Positions 54,850 through 63,984 of a stretch of 64,000 bases of DNA are shown here, piece by piece. This DNA comes from Bradyrhizobium sp. ISRA464 (GTDB taxonomy: Bacteria > Pseudomonadota > Alphaproteobacteria > Rhizobiales > Xanthobacteraceae): NCBI RefSeq assembly GCF_029910095.1, contig NZ_CP094526.1, forward strand, positions 5,022,001 to 5,086,000, read 5' to 3'. Within the stretch, counting starts at the first letter, position 1. Each line of letters opens with the position of its first letter. Under the pieces are notes generated by a model. It searched no databases and was not told the origin of the DNA. It saw nothing but the letters and a program-made list of their open reading frames with translations. Made by a program: the position numbers and the translations under genes.

Positions 54850-55141
54850 AGTGGATCTGGATTTCCGAAACTTCAGACGGTTAGCAGTACGAAGGACGCC
54901 GAAGATGAGTGCCGCCATCGACTGCCACCGAAACTGCGGCTAACGGCAGTGAAGGCGTGACGCTTTCCACATGCGCGTCAGCGCTCCGCCATTCCAATGG
55001 CCTGCATGACAGTCAAGCAAAAATGATGTCTCACGTCGGAAGACGGGCGCGCGTTAAATGGCGAGGCCGGTGCCTGAGCTCTCCGCAACTGCTGGATAAT
55101 GCATGCCGTGCCCCACCTTCGCGGCGATTAGCAAGACCTAA
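54850..55141. other. Intergenic region at the T6SS/catabolic boundary
   Basis: About 290 bases between the 291-aa gene and the convergent MFS gene. I see no gene, strong hairpin or repeat here. Confidence 0.35.
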
Positions 55142-56383
55142 CTATGATGCAGAATTACGCATGGACATCAGGTCGGGTCGGAGCGCCAACGACAACAGCA
55201 TGCCAAGTCCCGACAGCATCGTGATCTGAATGAGACCGGCGTGGCTCCAGCCCGTCAGGTTGGCAAGAAAGCCGATCAGATAGCCGGCGAGCGCCGCCGC
55301 CCCGTAGAGGCTGGTCACGAAGACTCCGGAGGTTCGGCCTGCGAGCGTCGCGACGACGGCTTTGACGTGGAGGGCCGCGAGATTGACGTAGATCGTGCCG
55401 CTAACGATGAAGCCCCAGAAGAATGACAGCAGCGCCTGCGTCGCAAAGCTCCGCGCGGCGGAAAACAGGAGATAACCGAGCACGGCGGCGCCGAGAAAAG
55501 CAAGGCCCAGCACTGTGCGCGGCGAAAAGCGGTCGCCGAGCCATCCGCCGATCAGCGAACACAGCACGCCGCCACCGTAGATGCTCATGACGAGACCCGC
55601 GTCGGCCGGAGCAAAATGCAGCTCCTCGCGCAGGAACACCGGATACATGCCGAGATACCCGTAGATGATCAGGCCGCCGATCACACTCAGGACTGTCAGG
55701 ATCACGGTGTTGCGGTTCATGAGCGTGGCGGCGCCGCCCTGCAGCTGTGCGCTGTCGGCGCGGCCTCGCACCTCGGTGAGCGTGGGGCGAACCAGCAGGG
55801 CGATGATCACCATGGCGACGAAGCCAATCGCGCCGAACAGGATGATCGGTCCGCGCCAGTTGCCGTAGGCGGCAAGCGCCAGATTTGCCAGCAGCGGTCC
55901 CACCATCGCGCCGATGCCGAAGCACGCGTTGACGGAGCCCACCGCGATCGCACGGGCGCCGACAAACGCCGTGGTCGCGATCGCAATCAGCGCGGTCAGC
56001 TGCATGGCTTCGCCGATGCCGGTCGCGGCGCGGTAGATCAGCATGTCGGCCATGCTGGCCGCGAAAGCGGTCAGCAGCGTGCCCGCGGAAAAGATCGCGA
56101 TCCCAATCTGTAGCACTGTCTTGCGGCTGAAGCGCGCGAGCAGGTACCCTGTCGGCCATCCCGCCAACGCCATGCCGAGGGTGAAAATGGTGGAGAGCAG
56201 GCCGATATCTGCAAGGGAGAAGTCGTATTCCTTGCGGATGTCGGCCGCGAGCAGCGGGAAAATCTGCCGGTCCATCGCATTGATGACATAGGTCGCGAGC
56301 AGAACCGCGAACATCGGCAGGACCAGGCGACTTGACGACGGGCGCGCGCCGACCTCCGCCAAGATTGAGGTTTCGCTGCTCAT
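55142..56383 (-). CDS. MFS transporter
   Basis: A 413-aa inner-membrane protein with about 12 hydrophobic segments. The loop 2-3 motif A is GWPTGYLLARFSRK and its second-half echo is GGWLGDRFSPRT, both typical of the major facilitator superfamily. NAMDRQIFPLLAADI in the first span region resembles the aromatic-acid/organic-anion symporter group. It lies 80 bases after the deacetylase gene on the same strand and probably imports the substrate of that operon; the compound is unknown. Confidence 0.85.
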   Translation of the reverse strand: MSSETSILAEVGARPSSSRLVLPMFAVLLATYVINAMDRQIFPLLAADIRKEYDFSLADIGLLSTIFTLGMALAGWPTGYLLARFSRKTVLQIGIAIFSAGTLLTAFAASMADMLIYRAATGIGEAMQLTALIAIATTAFVGARAIAVGSVNACFGIGAMVGPLLANLALAAYGNWRGPIILFGAIGFVAMVIIALLVRPTLTEVRGRADSAQLQGGAATLMNRNTVILTVLSVIGGLIIYGYLGMYPVFLREELHFAPADAGLVMSIYGGGVLCSLIGGWLGDRFSPRTVLGLAFLGAAVLGYLLFSAARSFATQALLSFFWGFIVSGTIYVNLAALHVKAVVATLAGRTSGVFVTSLYGAAALAGYLIGFLANLTGWSHAGLIQITMLSGLGMLLSLALRPDLMSMRNSAS

Positions 56384-56463
56384 GAGTGCCTCCCCCGCGA
56401 TTGATTGTCATCATTGGCGACGTCCTCCGCCGCGACGAGTGCCGATAGCGAATTGCCGTCCAC

Positions 56464-57342
56464 TCAGGCTTTCGAGGCTGCGCGATGCCAGTCGAGAATT
56501 TCCTCGCCGGTACGGAACAATACCCCGGGCTTGCCGGCGATATGTTCGAGCGCCTCGCGGAAATAGCGTAAGCGATGCGGTGCGCCCATAATGTAGGGAT
56601 GGACCACCAGGGCCATGACGCGCGCGGAGTCGCGGGCGTCGGCGTAGAGCTGCTCGAACTGGTCGATCGCGCGGTCGCGATATTCCTGGGCCTTGTGATG
56701 CTGGATCAGCATCATGGCGACGTCGTTGCACTCCTGGGTATAGGGAATGTTGACGATAGGTCCGCTGCGTGTCTTAAGCGTTGCCGGCTGATCATCGAGC
56801 ACCCAATCGCAGACATAATCGTAGCCTTCCTCGACGAGAACATCAGGCGTCTCCCAGGTTTCGGTGAGACCCGGGCCGAGCCAGCCGCGCGGCCTGCGGC
56901 CGACAAAATCCGCGATGACCTTCGTGGTCCTGACAATGTCTTCGCGTTCGTTCGCGACCTTCTGCATGTTCTTCTGAGTGAAGCCGTGGCCGATGAACTC
57001 CCAGCCGCGGTCGCGTGCGGCGCGCGCGACGGGCTCGTAGGCGGTGATCGCCGATCCGTTGATGGCAAGCACGGCCTTGATGCGCAGGGCGTCCAAGACC
57101 TCGAGCATGCGCCAGAAGCCGACGCGGTTGCCGTATTCATGCCAGGCCCAGTTCGGGATATCGGGGCTCGGCGAACCGCCGGCTGGTGGCGTTAGCACGG
57201 TGCGCGGCATGGTCTCACGCGGGTCCCACTCTTCCACATTGACGATCACCCAGACCGCGAGCCGCGCCTCACCGGGCAGCTTGAGCGGCGGGCGATCGAC
57301 GATCGGCGAGTAGGACAGACGGTCGGTGGGCAGCATGATCAT
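56464..57342 (-). CDS. Polysaccharide deacetylase-family hydrolase, PuuE-like
   Basis: A 292-aa protein starting MIMLPTDRLSYSPIVDRPPL, overlapping the FAH gene stop by 4 bases. LAVWVIVNVEEWDP, RVGFWRMLEVLDAL, EFIGHGFTQKNM and RGWLGPGLTETWETPDVLVE are features of the NodB-fold subgroup that includes the cofactor-free allantoinase PuuE. The usual NodB metal-binding Asp-Asp pair is not evident, as in PuuE. It probably opens a cyclic amide or removes an acyl group from a small molecule rather than a polysaccharide. Confidence 0.78.
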   Translation of the reverse strand: MIMLPTDRLSYSPIVDRPPLKLPGEARLAVWVIVNVEEWDPRETMPRTVLTPPAGGSPSPDIPNWAWHEYGNRVGFWRMLEVLDALRIKAVLAINGSAITAYEPVARAARDRGWEFIGHGFTQKNMQKVANEREDIVRTTKVIADFVGRRPRGWLGPGLTETWETPDVLVEEGYDYVCDWVLDDQPATLKTRSGPIVNIPYTQECNDVAMMLIQHHKAQEYRDRAIDQFEQLYADARDSARVMALVVHPYIMGAPHRLRYFREALEHIAGKPGVLFRTGEEILDWHRAASKA

Positions 57343-58046
57343 CGCGCGCTCCGTTCGCCGATCGTGAAGGAAATCTCGCCGAGACCGGCGATGGCAGCAA
57401 CCATGCGGTCGCCAGGCAGGACCGGGCCGACGCCGGCCGGTGTGCCGGTGAAGATGAGGTCGCCTGGCGCAAGCGCATAGTGCTGCGACAGGTTCGCCAC
57501 GATTTCCGCGACGTTCCAGATCATCTGGGCGACGTCGCCGCGCTGCCGCGTCGCTCCATTGACCGAAAGTGAGATCGGGCCCGAGGTGATGTGGCCGATG
57601 CGGCTCGCCGGGTGGATCGGCCCGCACGGCGCAGAGGCGTCAAAGGATTTTCCGATCTCCCACGGCAGTCCGCGCTCGCGCGCTTCGCGCTGGCGATCGC
57701 GACGCGTCATGTCAATGCCGATCGCGTAGCCGAAGACATGCTCAAGGGCTCCATCGACCCGGATATCGGAGCCGCCGCGGCCTACCGCCGCGACCAGCTC
57801 GATCTCGTGCTGCAAATCGTCGGTCAATGGCGGGTATGGCACCACGCCCCCCTCCTGCACGATCGAGTCGGCCGGCTTCTGGAAGAAGAATGGCGGATCC
57901 CGCTCGTCTCCCTCCTTCATCTCGCGGATGTGGTCGAGATAGTTGCGGCCGACGCAGTAGACCCGACGCACGCCAAACCCTACGTCGGCTCCCACAACGG
58001 GCACCGAAGCCAGCGCGGGCTCGACCGTACGATTCGCAACCTCCAT
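57339..58046 (-). CDS. Fumarylacetoacetate hydrolase-family protein
   Basis: A 235-aa enzyme from the ATG with AAGGAG upstream (MEVANRTVEPALASV); the frame runs 25 codons further up. RVYCVGRNYLDHIREM, PPFFFQKPADSIV, ELVAAVG and LIFTGTPAGVGPV are FAH-fold features; the acidic metal ligands lie in HEIELVAAVG and GIDMTRRD. The N-terminal pattern is closest to fumarylpyruvate hydrolase types of gentisate-like pathways. It is the first gene of the operon and is divergent from the GntR gene. The pathway is not determined. Confidence 0.85.
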   Translation of the reverse strand: MEVANRTVEPALASVPVVGADVGFGVRRVYCVGRNYLDHIREMKEGDERDPPFFFQKPADSIVQEGGVVPYPPLTDDLQHEIELVAAVGRGGSDIRVDGALEHVFGYAIGIDMTRRDRQREARERGLPWEIGKSFDASAPCGPIHPASRIGHITSGPISLSVNGATRQRGDVAQMIWNVAEIVANLSQHYALAPGDLIFTGTPAGVGPVLPGDRMVAAIAGLGEISFTIGERSAR

Positions 58047-58110
58047 CCGACCTCTCCTTTCAAAGGGAATGGCGATCATCCGCTGTGGGGCGATCAGTAG
58101 CGTCATATAA

Positions 58111-58237
58111 AGTGAGTACAATTACGCATTGTCAACAGATAAGTGTGTACACTTTTGATAATCTTTTGCGCACTGCAGCAAAAATGACCCCAATTGGGGA
58201 GCACTGACAACGCGCTCGAATTTCAATATGTACACAG
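58111..58237. promoter_or_regulatory. Repeated TGTACA-type operator sites between the FAH and GntR genes
   Basis: Three related sites lie in the 207-base divergent gap: AGTGAGTACAATT (58111), AGTGTGTACACTTTT (58142-58156, holding the 8-bp palindrome GTGTACAC) and TATGTACACAGTT (58227-58239), which matches on the other strand. Regulators of the GntR FadR/FCD group usually bind short palindromes of this sort near their own promoter. The third site sits just upstream of the GntR ATG, consistent with self-control. Confidence 0.55.
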
Positions 58238-58253
58238 TTGAGAGACACCGATC

Positions 58254-58988
58254 ATGGTCAACATTTCACTCGAACCGGGCCCCACATTGACGCAATCGCG
58301 GCTACTCGCCGAGCGGCTGCGGCAATCGCTGCTCGATGGCGCTTTTGCTCCGGGGACCCGCCTCAACGAGGTGCATCTCGCACGCACTATGTCGGTCTCG
58401 CGCACGCCGCTGCGGGCCGCGCTGCAGACGCTCGCCGGCGAGGGCCTGCTGCATCACACGCCGAACCGCGGCTTCACCGTGCCGGAGCAGTCGCTGAGCG
58501 CGATGATCGACGCCTATGAGATGCGCGCGCTGGCGGAGGGATTGGCCGCACGGCTCGCCGCCGAGCGCGGCATATCGGAAGCGGCGCGCCTGCGCCTGGA
58601 GGCGGCGCTGGCAGCAGGCGACAAGGCGCTCGCGCCCGATACCGACGACCGCGACCGCCGCGGTCGTTATGCCGAGGCCAACGAGGCGTTTCACGAGACG
58701 ATTCACGAGGCCGCGCAGTCGGTGCTGGTGAAAGACGTGCTGCGAATCTGTCAGCGCGTGCCGCAGACCTCCGCGCACAACATCGTCGCGTTCAATCTTG
58801 CCGACATGCGCGAGCGCCATGCTGCACACCGGCGCGTCTACGAAGCCATCATCTGCCGGGAGCCGCGCGAGGCGGAGCAGCAGATGCGGCAGCACGTCCT
58901 GGCGGTGAAGGTGTCGATGGTGCGTTGGTACGCGCAACGCGCGACTTCCGAACAGGCCGAGGCCCGCAAGCCTGCCGCAGCCGGTTGA
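58254..58988 (+). CDS. GntR-family regulator (FadR/FCD subgroup)
   Basis: A 244-aa protein. The N-terminal winged helix-turn-helix (about 15-75) shows LRQSLLDGAFAPGTRLNE, LARTMSVSRTPLRAALQTL and GLLHHTPNRGFTV. The C-terminal all-helical FCD domain (about 80-225) includes YEMRALAEGLAARLAAE and the metal/ligand His cluster in HETIHEAA and HAAHRRVYEAI. It is divergent from the FAH-deacetylase-MFS operon and very likely regulates it in response to a pathway metabolite. Confidence 0.9.
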   Translation: MVNISLEPGPTLTQSRLLAERLRQSLLDGAFAPGTRLNEVHLARTMSVSRTPLRAALQTLAGEGLLHHTPNRGFTVPEQSLSAMIDAYEMRALAEGLAARLAAERGISEAARLRLEAALAAGDKALAPDTDDRDRRGRYAEANEAFHETIHEAAQSVLVKDVLRICQRVPQTSAHNIVAFNLADMRERHAAHRRVYEAIICREPREAEQQMRQHVLAVKVSMVRWYAQRATSEQAEARKPAAAG

Positions 58989-59037
58989 GCCGGGCAACGC
59001 AGCGCCGGCCGGCTCAACCGTTCTCGCGACACGAGCG

Positions 59038-59748
59038 TTATTTCATCGCCCGCAGATATTGCGAGCCCGCGGCAATCGCCTTGGCATGCTCCCGCATGAT
59101 CTGGTTGACCGCCCCTGATGTGGCGCTATTCGACCAGTCGGCCTGCCACTCGAGCATGACCGGAAGCCAGGTCGTCGGAACGGCGCCGGCCTGCACCAGG
59201 CGCGCCATCGCCTGCTGCTGGGACATCTGGTCGTAATCGCCGCTCGCGTCGGCAACCACATAGACTTCGTAACCTTCTTTGAGCGCCGCCAGCGCCGGCA
59301 GCATGATGCAATTGTCGGTCCACAGGCCGGCCATGATGATCTTCTTCCGGCCGGTTGCCTTCACCGCGTCGCGGACGCGCGGATCCGACCACGCATTGAT
59401 GACGGTGCGATCGATCGGCGACACATCGGGGTTGACCGCCTGAAGATCCGCAAGCAGAGGACCGGCGAACGCCTTCGCCGTGATCGTCGTTACGACCGTC
59501 GGCACCTTGAAGACGCGCGCGGCCTTGGCAAGCGCCTCAGCATTGTTGACGATGGTATCAATCGGCAACGATCGGGTGGAGAAGGTATATTGCGGCTGGA
59601 AATCGATCAGCAGGAGCACGCTGTTGTCTGGGGTGAGTTGATCGTAGACCGGCCGGGGCGACTGGGCGTGGGCCGAGCCTGCGAGGCTGAGCAGGGTCGC
59701 TATACCGGCTGCCGCCGTACGGATGTGTCGGCCGAGATGACAAAACAT
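59038..59748 (-). CDS. Exported isochorismatase-fold hydrolase, YcaC-like
   Basis: A 236-aa protein from the ATG with GGAG seven bases upstream. A signal peptide (IRTAAAGIATLLSLAGSAHA) is followed by LTPDNSVLLLIDFQPQYTF with the catalytic Asp, and by AGLWTDNCIMLPALAA with the catalytic Cys. The family splits amides or esters of small molecules. An exported member is less common than the cytoplasmic ones. It is divergent from a MarR gene; 109 bases with a clear palindrome separate them. Confidence 0.83.
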   Translation of the reverse strand: MFCHLGRHIRTAAAGIATLLSLAGSAHAQSPRPVYDQLTPDNSVLLLIDFQPQYTFSTRSLPIDTIVNNAEALAKAARVFKVPTVVTTITAKAFAGPLLADLQAVNPDVSPIDRTVINAWSDPRVRDAVKATGRKKIIMAGLWTDNCIMLPALAALKEGYEVYVVADASGDYDQMSQQQAMARLVQAGAVPTTWLPVMLEWQADWSNSATSGAVNQIMREHAKAIAAGSQYLRAMK

Positions 59749-59800
59749 GTGATGTCTCCGAAGGTGGACAGGAGGCAGGTGCGCTCCTTCCGGAGGATAT

Positions 59801-59816
59801 ATCTTAATGCTAAGAT
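59801..59816. promoter_or_regulatory. MarR-type operator ATCTTA-N4-TAAGAT
   Basis: ATCTTAATGCTAAGAT is an inverted repeat with 6-bp arms, located between the divergent isochorismatase and MarR genes, 42 bases upstream of the MarR ATG. Its size and AT-rich arms fit a MarR dimer site that could control both genes. Confidence 0.6.
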
Positions 59817-59857
59817 TCTTTTCAATAAGGCAATCGATCAACTGGATGTGAGACCCA

Positions 59858-60352
59858 ATGGACCGCGCGGCACGAGCGATTGAGGAGTGGAAAAGGGAAC
59901 GCCCCGACCTGAATGGTCTTCCCATGATGGTGTTTGGACGCTTGGCGGAAGCGGCGCATTCGGTCGCGCACAACCACCTTCGCCCCTTCCTGCTCACGAA
60001 CGGATTCCAGCCAGCCGAATTCGACGTGCTGGCGACGCTGCGGCGCGCGGGCGCGCCCTACGGGCTGACGCCCACGGCGCTCTACGACGCCACCATGGTG
60101 ACGTCAGGAGCGATGACCGGGCGTATCGACCGGCTCGAAAAGGCCGGCCTCGTCGAACGGCAGAGCGATCCCGCGGACCGGCGCGGGACGATCGTGGCCC
60201 TGACCAAGAAAGGGTTTGCGATGATCGACAAGGTGATCGCACTGCATGTCGAGAACGAGCGCCGTCTATTGTCCGGCCTTTCCAGGAAGGAGCAGGAGAC
60301 GCTTGCCGGGCTGCTTGGAAAGCTGATCGAGACCCTCCCAAAGAAGGCCTAA
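59858..60352 (+). CDS. MarR-family transcriptional regulator
   Basis: A 164-aa winged-helix protein. The core has FQPAEFDVLATLRRAG, LTPTALYDATMVTSGAMTGRIDRLEKAGLVERQ (recognition helix) and the wing DPADRRGTIVALTKKG, with dimerisation helices at both ends. It most likely represses the divergent exported hydrolase and itself through the palindrome between them. The inducer cannot be inferred. Confidence 0.9.
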   Translation: MDRAARAIEEWKRERPDLNGLPMMVFGRLAEAAHSVAHNHLRPFLLTNGFQPAEFDVLATLRRAGAPYGLTPTALYDATMVTSGAMTGRIDRLEKAGLVERQSDPADRRGTIVALTKKGFAMIDKVIALHVENERRLLSGLSRKEQETLAGLLGKLIETLPKKA

Positions 60353-60434
60353 GCTCATGGCCAGCCCACTCAGTTGCCTTCAGGGAACAGGCGCGTCCCG
60401 GCCCGCCGGATTAGCCGAGATCGGTAACCTTCAC

Positions 60435-62048
60435 TCAAATAGTCGCGATACCTGGGAAGAACAAATAACAAGCGACTCCAATGAGCACGAGATAGACAAG
60501 CAGCACGAAAGTCCAGCCCATGTTATGTCGGATCACTGCGCCTTCGTCGCGGACAAACCTTGTCGTCGAGACACCGACGCTAGCGGTTTGCGGTGCAACT
60601 GGTTTGCCGATCTCAGCCCCGACTGAATTGAGAGTTGGCAGGATCAGCGGCGGGAAACCCAGCAGTTGACCGACCAGTGCCTGGAACTTGCCGAACATTG
60701 CGTTGGTCGAGGTATTGCTGCCGGACAGCGCCACACCGATCCAGCCTAGAATTGGCGCCACTATAATGAACGCGACTCCGATCTCGGAGAAAGCCTTCGC
60801 AAGCGAGCCCGCCATGCCGGAATAGTTGTAGACATACGCAAGTCCGAAAATGAACACGCCGACCAGGCAAGCGCCCCACATTTGCTGCCAGCTCGTTCTC
60901 CAGATCTCTGCTAGCTGCCGGCCGTTGATGCGCAAGAGCAGCGCAACAACGATCCAGGAGACCAGGATCGCGGTCCCGCCGACGGCGGGTTTGAAATCGA
61001 ATGCAGCAGAGACAGTGGCACCCTGGGTTACCGAAGACTGCGCGGTCACGGCGGCGTGGAGCCAGTTGATTGTCGGTAACCTTGACCACGGACCGGTCCA
61101 TGCCACGACGACGACCACGAGCACGATGATGGGTAACCAGGCTTGAAAGATTTCACTCGCGCTAAGCTCGGAGTCGCGTTGGCTTTTCGGAAGCTCGCTG
61201 ATCGCCAAGACCGTGCCGCCATAGCCAAGGACACGCCGGGGACGCCAAAACTTGAGCAAGACGAGCAACGCTACGAAGCAGACGATCGCTCCGGTCACAT
61301 CGGGCAAGTAGGGTCCGAGATAGACCGCGACGGGAAATTGACCCGCGATATAGCCCAAAGAGCCGACGATCGCGAGCGGCCAACCGTCCCGGAAGCCATC
61401 CTTGCCGGCGACGAGATAGATGAGAAGCCATGGTGGCAACAAGGCCAGAATAGCCACGATATGGCCAACTGAGGCCGAAAGCGCCGTCAATGGGTAGCCG
61501 GTGACAGCTGCAAGCGCGATGATTGGGGCGCCAAGCGCTCCGTAGGAAACCGGCGCATTATTCGCGATCGCGGCCACGCGCACGGCGTCGAGGTCGGGTA
61601 TTCCGAGTGTGATCAGTATAGGCGCGACAAACGCCCAAGGGTAGCCGAAGCCGACGAGCCCCTCGAGCAGCGCGCCCAGCGCCCATGCAAAGAGCATGGT
61701 CTGGACGCGAACGTCCTCGGTGCCTTGGGAAATCAGCCATCGGCGGAATTTATCGAATGTGCCGGTCACCACGAGCGTGTTGAACAGCATCACGCCCCAG
61801 AAAGTAATCCAGTCGACGTTCCAGATGCCCGTCGCCGAACCATAGATATAGGCCAGCACGCCGCTCCCAAGTGGCATCTTCCAGACCCACAAGCCAAGAA
61901 AGAACGTTACGATCGATCCGATCAACACGGCGAGCCATGCTGACACACGAAAGACGGCGAGCAACACCAACAAGAGAATGACCGGGATCAGTGCCACGAT
62001 CCAGGTCACGAAGAGGTTTCCCGTGGGGTTGAGTATTTGCGAGAACAT
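60435..62048 (-). CDS. lldP: L-lactate permease family transporter
   Basis: A 537-aa inner-membrane protein with about 13-14 spans. LctP family features are FDKFRRWLISQGTEDVRVQTMLFAWALGALLEGLVGFGYPWA region, ANNAPVSYGALGAPI, ALSGSNTSTNAMFGKFQ and the C-terminal APQTASVGVS. Members import L-lactate, D-lactate or glycolate with protons. No lactate or glycolate oxidase gene is adjacent. Confidence 0.92.
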   Translation of the reverse strand: MFSQILNPTGNLFVTWIVALIPVILLLVLLAVFRVSAWLAVLIGSIVTFFLGLWVWKMPLGSGVLAYIYGSATGIWNVDWITFWGVMLFNTLVVTGTFDKFRRWLISQGTEDVRVQTMLFAWALGALLEGLVGFGYPWAFVAPILITLGIPDLDAVRVAAIANNAPVSYGALGAPIIALAAVTGYPLTALSASVGHIVAILALLPPWLLIYLVAGKDGFRDGWPLAIVGSLGYIAGQFPVAVYLGPYLPDVTGAIVCFVALLVLLKFWRPRRVLGYGGTVLAISELPKSQRDSELSASEIFQAWLPIIVLVVVVVAWTGPWSRLPTINWLHAAVTAQSSVTQGATVSAAFDFKPAVGGTAILVSWIVVALLLRINGRQLAEIWRTSWQQMWGACLVGVFIFGLAYVYNYSGMAGSLAKAFSEIGVAFIIVAPILGWIGVALSGSNTSTNAMFGKFQALVGQLLGFPPLILPTLNSVGAEIGKPVAPQTASVGVSTTRFVRDEGAVIRHNMGWTFVLLVYLVLIGVACYLFFPGIATI

Positions 62049-62502
62049 CGAAGGGATTCCTCAATTGATCCCAACGGGCGCCGCGCCATACGGCCTGACG
62101 GCGTACGTGGCTCACTCCACCTGCTGCCTAAACAGAGCTGCCTGCCCGGCAGTCGCAAGCACTCTCTGCGCCGGCGACTGAACGAATCGCTCACATTTCT
62201 TTCCGCAGGAATCGGCTGTGAGGCCAACGCTAGCGCGACTGCACAACGCGCGCCTTCCGAGTTGGTTCCAGCGCCAAGCCTCCTTGAGCGGCCGTGCACC
62301 GGGCTGCCCAGTCGAGATTTTAATCCAGGGCGGCTGGCGGCCGGTCTCTCCGCCTTGGCGGTTTGTACGAGACATTCCTGTCAATCGCGCGCGCGGTAAG
62401 CAAGAAATGTCAATTCTAAGTGCCAATCTCGGTCGGGCTCACGTCAGGAACGCAAGCGGTCTTAATAGAGCACTCATACGGTGCGTCAGCTGGCTCTTGC
62501 GC
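62049..62502. other. Upstream region of the lactate permease gene
   Basis: These 454 bases separate the lactate permease start from the end of the orphan binding-protein gene upstream of it. Frames here lack family motifs. I see no clear operator or hairpin; a promoter for the permease gene is expected but not recognisable. Confidence 0.35.
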
Positions 62503-63756
62503 CTACCTTGCACCGGATTGTGACGCGGCCTTCACCAGACCGCATGTGCCTTTCTCCTGGGCAAGTGGGCGGAATGCCTGGTCGGCCGGGATCGTAGCGA
62601 GGACCTTGAAGTAATCATAAGGGCTCTTCGACTCCGCTGGCTTCTTGACCTCGACGAGGTACATGGCATGAACGGCCCGCCCGTCCTCCCGAACCACGGT
62701 GTTTCCAAAGAGCGGGTCGTCGTAGCGGGTCGCCTTCATGGCTTCGATGACCTTCGCGCCGTCGGTCGCAGAACCGGTCTTGGCTACGGCCTCGAGATAG
62801 TGAAGCACCGAGGAATACACCCCGGCCTGAACCATGGTCGGATATTTGCCGCCATTCCGAGCAGCGAAGCGTTTGGCGAATGCACGAATTTTATCGTTGA
62901 GGTCCCAATAGAATGCCGTCGTCAACGTCAGGCCCTGCGCAGTCGGCAAGCCGAGGGCGTGAACGTCGGTCAGGAAGACGAGAAGTCCGGCGAGCCGCTG
63001 TCCGCGCTGGACGATCCCGAACTCGGCCGCCTGCTTGACCGAGTTGATGGTGTCGCCGCCGGCATTGGCAAGCCCGATGACTTGCGCCTTCGAGCCTTGC
63101 GCCTGCAGCAAATAGGAAGAGAAATCGGCCGTGTTCAGGGGATGGCGCACAGCGCCGAGTACCTTGCCACCGGCCGCTTCCACGACCGCCGCCGTATCAC
63201 GCTCCAGGGCATGGCCGAAGGCATAATCGGCCGTAACGAAAAACCAGGTCTTGCCGCCCTGCCGCACAATAGCGCCACCGGTCCCGTGTGCAAGCGTCCA
63301 GGTATCATAGGTCCAATGCACGGTGTTGGGCGAGCATTGCTTGTCAGTCAAATCGGAATCGGCTGCTCCCGAGACGAGAAAGACACCGTTCTTCTCCCGC
63401 GTCACATTACTGACTGCCAGCGCGACCGCCGAGTTGGGTACGTCCGCAATCGCATTCACCTGCTCAGTGTCGAACCACCTGCGAGCAATTGCTGATCCGA
63501 TGTCGGGCTTGTTCTGATGATCGGCGGAAACGATCTCGACCTTCATGTGATGACTTCCAGGATTGAAATCCTCGACCGCCATTTGCGCGGCAACAACCGA
63601 TCCTGGTCCGCCGATATCGGCGTAGAGCCCGGACATGTCGCTGAGGACGCCGATCTTGACGGTGAGCGTGGCATTGCTGCTTGGCTGTTGCGCCGCCGCC
63701 GGAGTGGTGAAGAGCGCAATTGTCAACGGCATCACCAACGCGATTGCTGCTCTCAT
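62503..63756 (-). CDS. Orphan ABC transporter substrate-binding protein, LivK-like
   Basis: A 417-aa type I periplasmic binding protein from the ATG with GGGAG upstream; the frame extends 33 codons further. The signal peptide is MRAAIALVMPLTIALFTTPAAA. The mature part begins VKIGVLSDMSGLYADIGGPG and has VSADHQNKPDIGSAIARRWFD and FFVTADYAFGHALERD. It is distinct from the LivK-like protein at 9-10 kb, though alike in layout. No permease or ATPase genes are adjacent within the window; they could lie elsewhere or beyond the right edge. Confidence 0.88.
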   Translation of the reverse strand: MRAAIALVMPLTIALFTTPAAAQQPSSNATLTVKIGVLSDMSGLYADIGGPGSVVAAQMAVEDFNPGSHHMKVEIVSADHQNKPDIGSAIARRWFDTEQVNAIADVPNSAVALAVSNVTREKNGVFLVSGAADSDLTDKQCSPNTVHWTYDTWTLAHGTGGAIVRQGGKTWFFVTADYAFGHALERDTAAVVEAAGGKVLGAVRHPLNTADFSSYLLQAQGSKAQVIGLANAGGDTINSVKQAAEFGIVQRGQRLAGLLVFLTDVHALGLPTAQGLTLTTAFYWDLNDKIRAFAKRFAARNGGKYPTMVQAGVYSSVLHYLEAVAKTGSATDGAKVIEAMKATRYDDPLFGNTVVREDGRAVHAMYLVEVKKPAESKSPYDYFKVLATIPADQAFRPLAQEKGTCGLVKAASQSGAR

Positions 63757-63970
63757 CTTCCGTCTCCCTTGTGAGGGCGCCCCCACACAGGTTCTGCTTA
63801 GATGAACGCAGTTTGGTCCCCTTTTGATCCTTTGGAATAAAGTTGTATCAATCACGCCAGCCGCATAAGACCCTGGCCTCCCCGGGAGTCAGATTATCCT
63901 GTACTCGCGTCGATCCTGAGCTTGTTGCGGCGAAGCGAGCGAACGGTCAAACGCTGTTCGCGGCGAGCCG

Positions 63971-63984
63971 TTTTGTGTACACTC
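63971..63984. promoter_or_regulatory. Second GTGTACAC site near the right edge
   Basis: TTTTGTGTACACTC contains the same 8-bp palindrome as the central site upstream of the GntR gene. It lies about 220 bases upstream of the orphan binding-protein start, in a region open to the next gene beyond the window. It may be a further target of the GntR regulator or of a relative. Confidence 0.35.
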
